NCBI RefSeq assembly: GCF_016745505.1
Contig: NZ_JAERUC010000083.1
Location: forward strand, 1 to 46,514
Reading direction: 5' to 3'
From: Streptomyces silvae
GTDB lineage: Bacteria; Actinomycetota; Actinomycetes; Streptomycetales; Streptomycetaceae
DNA: 46,514 nucleotides
Below the pieces are notes generated by a model, which had not been told where the DNA came from, did not search any database, and was given only the letters and a program-made list of their open reading frames with translations. A program made the position numbers and the translations under genes. Shown here piece by piece: positions 41,000 through 46,514 of this stretch. Position 1 is the stretch's first letter; each line of letters starts with the position of its first letter.

Positions 41000-41959
41000 T
41001 CAAGCCGAGTGGTGTTGGGCTCGAACGACCTCCGGCGGTGTCCTGCTCATGTACCACCCGTCGACGCGGGGCCCGATGAGGCCGGACGGCCAGCCTCCCA
41101 GCTCGACGGCGGCGTCGTAAACGGCGTCACCGAACGCCACGATGGCCTGATGCGGGTCGGCAGTCTCGCCGAGTGTGTCCCACGGCAGCAGGACCAGACC
41201 GGCGTCGGCGTTCCAGACCGCGCCGTCGACACCCCAGGACCTGCCTTCGAGACCGTCTGGCTGAGGCCAGATGTAGGCGTACATACCGGCGCTGGGCGAC
41301 GTGGCGTCCCCGAAGGAGAATCCCACCGCCACGTACGCCGCGAGCTGGGCATTCTGCATGAACATCGGACGACCGGGCGGTGGCTCGGTGGGCTGCACCC
41401 GGTGCCGGGTGGCGGACAGATCGAAGCCGCCCCACATCACACCGACCCGGGGGCGGTGCCCGCGGAAGGGCGCCTGCCACGTTTCGAGCCCGCCGGCGGC
41501 GAGGTTCAACGCCTCCCACATCAGCCGAGCCGCACCAGGATCCCAGCTCCGTTCGACGTGATCGGCCTCGAAAGTCGGCGCGCAATCCGGAATCTCACAG
41601 ATCAGCGAGGAGCGCGGCCGGTGGATGCCGAGCTCTGCCGCCGCGTCGCGGAACGCCGCATAGAACGTGGCGACCGATCCCGTCGACAAGGGCACTGTCC
41701 GCGAGCCCGTGTCGGCCTCGATGAGCACGTCGCCGTCGAGCAGGCGGCAGTGCACCGTGAAGGTCACTCCTCGCTGCCGGAACGTCGGTGTCCTGAGCCC
41801 GCGGGGGGTGACGTCGAGGACGACGTTTCCCCAGCCGACTTCGAAGGGCTCGTCGAGGGTGTACTTTCCTGCGACCTGTACCACCCGGTTGACGTATCCG
41901 ACCATGGACGCCAGCTCCTCGTGGACCAGCGTCGGCCACGTAGGGCGAGGTTCGCTCAC
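41000..41959 (-). CDS. DUF5996 family protein
   Basis: The 319-residue protein matches the DUF5996 family as I recall it: LDEPFEVGWGNVVLDVTPRGLRTPTF near the N-terminus, the VMWGGFDLSATRHRV strand, MQNAQLAAYVAVGFSFGD and the acidic/aromatic AYIWPQPDGLEG region. Members are cytoplasmic proteins of unknown function. Start GTG 41959 has GGGAGG eight bases upstream. It follows the zf-UBP gene by 60 bases in the same direction and may be cotranscribed. No signal peptide or membrane segment is seen. Confidence 0.8.
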   Translation of the reverse strand: MSEPRPTWPTLVHEELASMVGYVNRVVQVAGKYTLDEPFEVGWGNVVLDVTPRGLRTPTFRQRGVTFTVHCRLLDGDVLIEADTGSRTVPLSTGSVATFYAAFRDAAAELGIHRPRSSLICEIPDCAPTFEADHVERSWDPGAARLMWEALNLAAGGLETWQAPFRGHRPRVGVMWGGFDLSATRHRVQPTEPPPGRPMFMQNAQLAAYVAVGFSFGDATSPSAGMYAYIWPQPDGLEGRSWGVDGAVWNADAGLVLLPWDTLGETADPHQAIVAFGDAVYDAAVELGGWPSGLIGPRVDGWYMSRTPPEVVRAQHHSA

Positions 41960-42019
41960 GGAGAGCCTCCCGGTGTGCGATGGGGCCCGGGCCTGGGCGG
42001 CAGCCGACGACGGACCGGG

Positions 42020-42379
42020 TCAGTGCAGCAGCCGTTCCCAGTTCTCGGGAACCTTGCCGACGGGGCCGGGGGCGGGCTGGGCGGTCGGGTGCGAACCGGG
42101 CGCAGCTAGGGCTGGGCCGTCGTAGTACTCCTGGGTCTCGGCGTTCCAGAACCAGTCCTCGCCCGGTTCGAAGCTGGTCAGGAAGGCGTGCCCGGACTCG
42201 CGGGCGTGTCGTGAGGCGTGCTGCGCCGGGGACGAGTCGCAGCAGCCGATGTGCCCACAGGCGGCGCAGCGGCGCAGGTGGAACCACCAGCCGGGATCGG
42301 CGCCCGCCAGGCACTCCACGCAGCCGTCACTGCTCGGCGGGACGTCCGGATCGATGCCAGGTATCCGCTCATCGGCCAT
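42020..42379 (-). CDS. UBP-type zinc finger protein
   Basis: The 119-residue protein is essentially one ZnF-UBP domain (about 18-75): CVECLAGADPGWWFHLRRC, CGHIGCCDSSP and HASRHARESGHAFLTSFEPGEDWFW supply the Cys/His ligands. In eukaryotes this fold binds ubiquitin tails; in actinobacteria such small proteins are widespread with unknown roles. ATG 42379 has GAGGAGGGG upstream. It is probably cotranscribed with the DUF5996 gene. Confidence 0.88.
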   Translation of the reverse strand: MADERIPGIDPDVPPSSDGCVECLAGADPGWWFHLRRCAACGHIGCCDSSPAQHASRHARESGHAFLTSFEPGEDWFWNAETQEYYDGPALAAPGSHPTAQPAPGPVGKVPENWERLLH

Positions 42380-42477
42380 CTGCCCCTCCTCGGTCCGGCC
42401 CCCTGACCAGCGTCCCCCGGGTCCGCTTCACGCGCCACTGCCGGGGGAGCGGTGACGCCGCTGCGGCACACCCGGGA

Positions 42478-42506
42478 GAGCGAGAAGTCGCTCGGCGTAT
42501 TCGCCG
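42478..42506. other. Two adjoining short hairpins
   Basis: GAGCGA-GAAG-TCGCTC (42478-42493) and CGGCG-TATT-CGCCG (42493-42506) share one base and lie 66 bases beyond the ProC-like stop. They may act together as a terminator for that minus-strand operon. Confidence 0.4.
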
Positions 42507-42571
42507 ACGAGGGGTGGTCACGAGCACTGCGGAGCAGACCCTCGGGGGGCTCGAGAAGGCCGGCGGGACGG

Positions 42572-43360
42572 TCATCCCGATGGCGAAGTGGTCATGCTCC
42601 GCAGGTCGGTGAGGAGGCCGTCAAGTGCGCTGTCGAGGGTGGAGGCATTGGCCTGGTCGAACCAGGTGGTCCGGATGCGTTCATTGTTGCCCTTGGGGGT
42701 CTCGTGGTCGGCCGCGAGCTGTTGCAGGGTGCGGGTCTCGTCGCCCAAGGCGTGGCCCACGGCTTGGAAGAGACCCCGTACGTAGCGCTCCGCGTCCTGA
42801 GCGGGGACGCCGTGCCCGGCGGCCCACGACGTAAGCGCGGCGAGGTAGGCGTGGTGGGTGGTGAGCGTCCCGGTGAGCGCCGAGAAGACATCGAAGGCCT
42901 CCTCGGTCGCGACCGGCAGCGCTCCGCCGAGCTGCTCGAAGAGGGCATCGACGGCCGGGTGCGACGGGTAGGTCACGGTGACGGAGCGACGTTCACGCAC
43001 AGAAGGCAGCGGGATGGCGCGCACCAGCGGGGCGTCGGTGGCGAGGATGCTGCGTAGGTCGTCGTTCGCCACTCCGGCCATCACATTGACCACCACTTCG
43101 GCCTTGTCCACCCGCAGGCCGTCCAGCGCATCGTGGCGGTTCTGACGGCGTACGGCGACGATCACCAGCTCGGCACAGTCCACGACTTGCTGGTTGTCGG
43201 CACAGGCGTGGACGCCGTCGTACCCCTCGGCGAGTTCGGTGGCGGTGCGGGCGCCGCGCGGCGAGAGGAACACCTCGGGCGCCGGGCTGCCCGCGCCGCG
43301 CAGGCCCTGCACGAGGGCCCGGCCGATCTCGCCCACTCCGATGATGCCGATGCGTTTCAC
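42572..43360 (-). CDS. Pyrroline-5-carboxylate reductase-like protein
   Basis: The 262-residue protein begins with a Rossmann motif (VKRIGIIGVGEIGRALVQGLRGAG) and continues as a ProC-like reductase with VVNVMAGVANDDLRSIL and LVRAIPLPSVRERRSVTVTYPS near the cofactor-substrate junction, then a helical dimerisation domain. True ProC converts pyrroline-5-carboxylate to proline; in this branch the C-terminal segment is divergent, so another imine or keto substrate is possible. GTG 43360 has GAGGA upstream and overlaps the preceding stop as GTGA, implying translational coupling to the membrane-protein gene. Confidence 0.82.
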   Translation of the reverse strand: MKRIGIIGVGEIGRALVQGLRGAGSPAPEVFLSPRGARTATELAEGYDGVHACADNQQVVDCAELVIVAVRRQNRHDALDGLRVDKAEVVVNVMAGVANDDLRSILATDAPLVRAIPLPSVRERRSVTVTYPSHPAVDALFEQLGGALPVATEEAFDVFSALTGTLTTHHAYLAALTSWAAGHGVPAQDAERYVRGLFQAVGHALGDETRTLQQLAADHETPKGNNERIRTTWFDQANASTLDSALDGLLTDLRSMTTSPSG

Positions 43361-43830
43361 GGTGCCGTCCTCGTGGACGCGTGGTGGCCGTGTCGTGGGT
43401 TTCTCCACAGCAGAGCGATCGCCAGGGCGCCTGCCAGAGAGGGAACCACCCCGGCCCAGCCCAGGGCCGGTGGCAGTCCGGTCGCGCCGGAGGTGTCCTT
43501 GATGAGCAGCCCGGTCAGCCCGACGCCTGCCCCGAGGACGAACACCATCGTCGAGGCAAGGCGGGCCCACCGCTTGCCGGCCTTGACGGCCCAGGTCGAC
43601 CCGAACCAGGCAAGGACGCCGAGTGCCCCGACGACGGACAACAGGACCAGGTAGGTGTTGACGGCCGAGTCCACCTGGGCCGGCGAGTACGCCGGATAGC
43701 CGTCCCGAATGTGGTCGGCCAGCAGGTGGGTGGTGGCACGGTCTGCGTACGGGGTGACGGTCGCGATGACGGTGAGCCCAAGTCCCGTGTACATCAGGGC
43801 GATTACTCCTCGCCGACGGACGCTCGACAT
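43357..43830 (-). CDS. Four-TM membrane protein of unknown function
   Basis: The 157-residue protein has four predicted membrane segments (GVIALMYTGLGLTVIATVTPY, NTYLVLLSVVGALGVLAWFG, ASTMVFVLGAGVGLTGLLI and VVPSLAGALAIALLW), similar to small membrane proteins annotated in actinobacteria without function. ATG 43830 has AAGGGGAAAACC upstream. Its stop overlaps the ProC-like start by four bases (GTGA). With the 51-codon ORF upstream, the three genes are probably one operon controlled by the divergent TetR. Confidence 0.82.
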   Translation of the reverse strand: MSSVRRRGVIALMYTGLGLTVIATVTPYADRATTHLLADHIRDGYPAYSPAQVDSAVNTYLVLLSVVGALGVLAWFGSTWAVKAGKRWARLASTMVFVLGAGVGLTGLLIKDTSGATGLPPALGWAGVVPSLAGALAIALLWRNPRHGHHASTRTAP

Positions 43831-43891
43831 GGTTTTCCCCTTGGGTGTACGAGGTTTCCGGGTGTGCGGTCCGGGGTTCATCGGCCGTCGC

Positions 43892-44047
43892 TCACTCGGC
43901 CAGGGCCGCGCGGAGGAATTCCAGCTCAGGGTGTCCCAGAAGGGGCCGGGCCGCGTCGGACGCCCGCCAGTGGTTCTCCGCGACGCGGTAGGCGGCCAGG
44001 CCCTCGGCCGTCACCGACGACCAGTCGGGTTGTGCCGGCCGTTCCAC
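43892..44047 (-). CDS. Small 51-residue ORF (hypothetical)
   Basis: From GTG 44047 the minus strand reads MERPAQPDWSSVTAEGLAAY, then RVAENHWRASDAARPLLGHP and ELEFLRAALAE to the stop at 43892. Composition and third-position GC look coding. It lies 61 bases upstream of the membrane-protein gene on the same strand and downstream of the CTACG operators. No ribosome site is clear, and it could be the tail of a broken gene. No family is recognised. Confidence 0.5.
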   Translation of the reverse strand: MERPAQPDWSSVTAEGLAAYRVAENHWRASDAARPLLGHPELEFLRAALAE

Positions 44048-44106
44048 GGCAGTGATCGCTCGTGTCTCTCATCCGTGTTCCTCGTGTCCTTCGGCAAGTC
44101 GTTCCT

Positions 44107-44158
44107 AAACCTACGGCGTAGGTTTCGCTGGGTAAGCTAAGTTCTACGACGTAGGTTT
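44107..44158. promoter_or_regulatory. Paired CTACG-N-CGTAG operators before the TetR gene
   Basis: AAACCTACG-G-CGTAGGTTT (44107-44125) is a perfect 9-bp-arm palindrome. A second CTACG-A-CGTAG with flanking GTTT (44144-44158) has its centre exactly 33 bases away, three helical turns. TetR-type regulators use such sites. A possible -10, TAAGCT (44133-44138), lies between them. Confidence 0.75.
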
Positions 44159-44185
44159 GGCAAGGGGGTACGGGAGGGAGTGGAC

Positions 44186-44827
44186 GTGGCCAGACGGGCG
44201 CGGGGTACGTCGGCGGGACTCGACCGCGAGCAGATCAAGTCCGCGGCCGTCGCGCTCGTGGACCGGGACGGCCTTGAGTGTTTCGGCGTACGGCGACTCG
44301 CGGAGGAGCTCGGGGTCGACCCGATGTCGCTCTACCACCACGTCAAGGGCAAGGCCGCGCTCCTCGACGTGGTCTGCGAGGCCGTGCTCGCCGAGGTGGC
44401 GGATGCCACCGAGGGTGCGCCGGACGACTGGGAGGAGATCGCCCGGCGAACAGCCCACTCCTACCGGGACATGGCTTGCCGCCACCCTCGGGTGTTCCCG
44501 CTGCTGGCCACCCGTGCTCAGACCTCGCCGGTGGCCGTGACCGCCCTGGAGCGACTGGTCTCCGCGATGCGTATGGCCGGCCTGCCCGACCGGGTGGCAG
44601 CGGATGCCCCGATGGTGTTGTTCGGCTTCCTCAACGGGCACTTGCTGGCATCCACCGGAGGCGGACCCGAAGGGCCCGCACCCGTGCCCGAGTTCGACTC
44701 CGATACGTACCCCGGCATGGCCGCCCTGGCGCCCCGGTGGACCGACTTCGGTTCTGCCGAGGAGTTCGACCGGATGCTCGACATCGTGCTTGACGGGATC
44801 AGGGCTCGGACAGCTCGCTCAGCCTGA
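44186..44827 (+). CDS. TetR-family regulator
   Basis: The 213-residue protein has an HTH of the original TetR type (about 12-60: LDREQIKSAAVALVDRDGLECFGVRRLAEELGVDPMSLYHHVKGKAALLDVV) and a C-terminal domain of the TetR_C family. I prefer GTG 44186, with GGGAGGGAG about six bases upstream; GTG 44180 is too close to it. It is divergent from the membrane protein/ProC operon and downstream of the paired CTACG operators, so autoregulation and repression of that operon are likely. Its end overlaps the methyltransferase gene tail-to-tail by 29 bases. Confidence 0.9.
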   Translation: MARRARGTSAGLDREQIKSAAVALVDRDGLECFGVRRLAEELGVDPMSLYHHVKGKAALLDVVCEAVLAEVADATEGAPDDWEEIARRTAHSYRDMACRHPRVFPLLATRAQTSPVAVTALERLVSAMRMAGLPDRVAADAPMVLFGFLNGHLLASTGGGPEGPAPVPEFDSDTYPGMAALAPRWTDFGSAEEFDRMLDIVLDGIRARTARSA

Positions 44828-45389
44828 CGGGAGGCTTGTGCGCGGAGAACGTCAGCCGGCTGCCCACGCCGAGCGTGATGTCGACATAGCCGAGCGTCTG
44901 AAGGCGTACGAGGAATGCGGCCGGCTCGACCGGGTTGTAGACGTCGTCCTCGTGGAAGGCATGCAGCGACTGGCTGGGCAGACTGTCGGCCCCGACGAGC
45001 ACTCCGCCCGGTCTGAGCACCCGGAGGATCTCCGCGAGGAGGAGGTTTTGCAGAGCGGTCGTCGGTACGTGATGCAGCATCGTGAACGACGCCGCCGAGT
45101 CGAAGGAGTCGTCGGCGAACTCCAGGGCGGTGCCGCTTCCTTGGCGGACCTCCACGTTCGTCCCCGCGAATCGTTCGGACAGGCGTGCTGCTGCTTCCGT
45201 CTCGATCTCCACGGCCACCAGGCGGCTGACCCTGGTGCGCAGCCAGTCGGTCGCCGCTCCGGGACCGGGGCCGACTTCGAGCAGCTCCTCACCGAGCTCG
45301 GGCCGCCCGATGGCCAACGGCAGCATCTCGTCGTGCAGATGGGCGGCCCACCCGGGGCTCGCGCACAGTTCAGCGTGGTCTGTGTTCAT
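44799..45389 (-). CDS. Class I SAM-dependent methyltransferase
   Basis: The 196-residue protein has motif I LLEVGPGPGAATDWLR (about residues 36-51), motif II around LVAVEIETEAAARL, FADDSFDSAASFTMLHHV and the post-core LRPGGVLVGADSL, the usual Methyltransf_11 pattern. The substrate is unknown. ATG 45389 lacks a ribosome site; TAGCGT seven bases upstream suggests a leaderless mRNA. It is divergent from the AraC regulator at 45445, which likely controls it. Confidence 0.88.
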   Translation of the reverse strand: MNTDHAELCASPGWAAHLHDEMLPLAIGRPELGEELLEVGPGPGAATDWLRTRVSRLVAVEIETEAAARLSERFAGTNVEVRQGSGTALEFADDSFDSAASFTMLHHVPTTALQNLLLAEILRVLRPGGVLVGADSLPSQSLHAFHEDDVYNPVEPAAFLVRLQTLGYVDITLGVGSRLTFSAHKPPVRLSELSEP

Positions 45390-45413
45390 GACGTAGACGC
45401 TAGGGAGCGGCAC

Positions 45414-45436
45414 GCTTGTCCGACAGGCCGTAGCCT
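45414..45436. promoter_or_regulatory. Divergent promoter region with GCTTGTC-C-GACAGGC repeat
   Basis: GCTTGTC-C-GACAGGC (45414-45428) is an inverted repeat with one mismatch, midway between two leaderless starts only 55 bases apart. TAGCCT (45431-45436) is the -10 of the AraC gene, eight bases from its ATG; on the other strand TAGCGT (45397-45402) serves the methyltransferase. Confidence 0.5.
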
Positions 45437-45444
45437 TCCAACCC

Positions 45445-46248
45445 ATGTCGAGAAACAGACAGGCCGGTGTGCTGGTCTCCATCGGGACGTATGCCATGCC
45501 CGCGGGAACTCGTTTCACGCAACACACGCACCCGACCCATCAGCTGGCCTGGGCCTCATGCGGCACGTTGACGGTCGACGTGGAGGCGCGACGGTGGGTA
45601 CTGCCCACTACGCGCGCCCTGTGGATCCCACTCGGGGTGCCGCACGAAGTCGTCTCGACGAGTCGCGCGACGATGACCTCGCTCTATCTGCCGACGTCCC
45701 CGTCTGAGGACACGGGGCGGTGGGCTGCGGTCCAGGCAGTTCACGTTCCGGTATTGCTGGCGGAGTTGATCGGCTATCTGGGAGATCCGGACCTCGGCTC
45801 CGGATCTCGGTCACGCGGCGAGGCACTGCTCCTCGACCTGCTCCGGCCGGTGACGGCCACCGCCTTGGAGACCCCTCTCCCTGCCGACCCTCGCGCCCGC
45901 CGGGTCGCTCTGGAACTCCTCGACGATCCGGCCTGCGCACTCGCGGTGGACGCGTGGGGACGCCGGGTCGGTACCTCGCGGCGTACCCTCGCCAGACTGT
46001 TCCTGGCCGACACGGGCATGACGTTCGGCCGCTGGCGCACCCTCGTCCGCCTCCAGGCGGCGCTGCCCGCGCTGGCCGCGGGTGAGCCGCTCCAGCGGGT
46101 GTCACACTCCGTCGGATACGAGACGGTCAGTGCGTTCGTCGCGGCGTTCCGGCGCGAGACCGGCACCACGCCGGGAGCGTACTTCGGCGTGGGCCGACAG
46201 AAGGCTGCCGTGGCGGCGCAGGCGCGTCAGGGCCTCGTGCACCGGTGA
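45445..46248 (+). CDS. AraC-family regulator with cupin N-terminal domain
   Basis: The 267-residue protein has a cupin-like sensor (about 10-90: AMPAGTRFTQHTHPTHQLAWASCGTLTVDVEARRWVLPTTRALWIPLGVPHEV) and a C-terminal AraC domain (about 155-250) with helices AVDAWGRRVGTSRRTLARLFLADTGMTFGRW and LQRVSHSVGYETVSAFVAAFRRETGTTPGAYF. Members regulate neighbouring enzymes or efflux genes. It is divergent from the methyltransferase, the likely target. ATG 45445 lies eight bases after TAGCCT. Confidence 0.9.
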   Translation: MSRNRQAGVLVSIGTYAMPAGTRFTQHTHPTHQLAWASCGTLTVDVEARRWVLPTTRALWIPLGVPHEVVSTSRATMTSLYLPTSPSEDTGRWAAVQAVHVPVLLAELIGYLGDPDLGSGSRSRGEALLLDLLRPVTATALETPLPADPRARRVALELLDDPACALAVDAWGRRVGTSRRTLARLFLADTGMTFGRWRTLVRLQAALPALAAGEPLQRVSHSVGYETVSAFVAAFRRETGTTPGAYFGVGRQKAAVAAQARQGLVHR

Positions 46249-46366
46249 AGACGGCAGTAGTTCCGTGTCCGCCGTGATGTCGTGGTCCGCGTAGAAGTCC
46301 AGCATGGCGGCGGTCGCCGGCAGGCCGCCGCAGCCCGCGGAGCGGAGCTTCTTGCGCCCCACGAGG
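46215..46366 (-). pseudogene. C-terminal remnant of a zinc alcohol dehydrogenase (CAD/AdhC type)
   Basis: The minus strand reads VGRKKLRSAGCGGLPATAAM and LDFYADHDITADTELLPSSPVHEALTRL, the end of an NAD(P)-dependent cinnamyl-alcohol-dehydrogenase-type enzyme, which usually reads GxxETQEMLDFCAEHGI. The final substrate loop and stop are missing, since the frame runs antisense into the AraC gene, and the upstream side is cut by the IS fragment. Only about 50 of 350 residues remain. Confidence 0.6.
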
Positions 46367-46371
46367 AGGCC

Positions 46372-46460
46372 GGTGCGGGGTGCCGGGTCCGTCGCAGATC
46401 AGCTGGTGTTTGCTGCCCGCCTTCTGCCGGTCGACCGGCGACGGACCGGTGTCGGCGCCC
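46372..46460 (-). mobile_element. IS5-family transposase fragment
   Basis: The minus strand reads GADTGPSPVDRQKAGSKHQL followed by ICDGPGTP, matching the core of IS5/IS1647-type transposases of Streptomyces (usual form GEHTGPSPVDRRKTGSKHHLICDGRGTP). About 30 residues survive; no ends or target repeats are visible. It abuts the dehydrogenase remnant, so it may have broken that gene. The remaining bases to 46514 are not identified. Confidence 0.65.
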
Positions 46461-46514
46461 CTTTTCCATCCCTGGAAGAAGCCGAGCTTCTTCGGGCTGT
46501 ACGAGACCAGGAGG

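Noticed and set aside
42452..43057. A 201-codon + strand frame
   Set aside because: Antisense of the ProC-like gene, Gly/Arg/Val-rich, no motif.
1..46514. An antibiotic biosynthetic cluster suggested by the AfsR-like regulator, MFS pumps, methyltransferase and FAD monooxygenase
   Set aside because: No PKS, NRPS, terpene or RiPP core gene is present, and the enzymes belong to separate regulator-paired units.

Overview
The window is very GC-rich (about 72% by eye), with strong third-position G/C bias, GTG starts, GGAGG-type ribosome sites and many apparently leaderless genes. Gene content is that of a Streptomyces-like actinomycete chromosome: a secreted M4 protease, an AdpA-like regulator, an AfsR/SARP-like ATPase regulator and many MarR/TetR/IclR/AraC regulators. 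It reads as accessory or chromosome-arm DNA. I see no rRNA, tRNA, CRISPR, phage module or large biosynthetic cluster.

Layout, left to right. 1-5.9 kb: MFS exporter divergent from a MocR regulator, a second MFS transporter divergent from an AdpA-like GATase/AraC regulator, and a YceI protein. 6-9.5 kb: IclR divergent from a glutamine-dependent asparagine synthase, then an HSL-type hydrolase. 9.5-14.1 kb: an SDR with a degenerate catalytic tetrad divergent from an XRE/MmyB-type regulator; a quinone oxidoreductase plus FAD monooxygenase pair divergent from MarR. 14.2-19.6 kb: membrane metallophosphoesterase, large secreted M4 metalloprotease, divergent TrmB/LuxR-type regulator. 19.7-24.1 kb: small SHOCT membrane protein, remnants of a SpoIIE-type phosphatase and a DUF2254-like protein, an SdsA1-like alkyl sulfatase and a frameshifted DUF389 membrane protein. 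24.1-28.8 kb: AidB-like acyl-CoA dehydrogenase and TetR, divergent from an acyl-CoA synthetase, then another TetR. 29-33.1 kb: TauD-family dioxygenase, MFS transporter and aldehyde dehydrogenase in one direction. 33.1-36.6 kb: an AfsR-like STAND regulator carrying a 33-bp tandem repeat in its coding sequence. 36.8-38.7 kb: truncated GNAT gene, frameshifted secreted protein, DedA protein. 39.2-40.8 kb: SDR divergent from TetR. 41-44 kb: DUF5996, zf-UBP, ProC-like reductase, membrane protein and a 51-codon ORF. 44.2-46.3 kb: TetR, methyltransferase divergent from AraC, then alcohol dehydrogenase and IS remnants at the right edge.

The dominant architecture is the regulator/enzyme divergent pair: twelve transcription regulators in 46.5 kb, most with a readable palindrome in the shared intergenic region. 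About eleven genes have a -10-like hexamer 6-9 nt before the start codon and no Shine-Dalgarno, which implies leaderless mRNAs.

Functionally, the 21-33 kb stretch could form an alkyl-sulfate/fatty-chain catabolic neighbourhood (sulfatase, Fe/2OG dioxygenase, aldehyde dehydrogenase, acyl-CoA synthetase, acyl-CoA dehydrogenase). That link is inference from gene content only. Several decayed genes and an IS fragment show ongoing erosion of this region.
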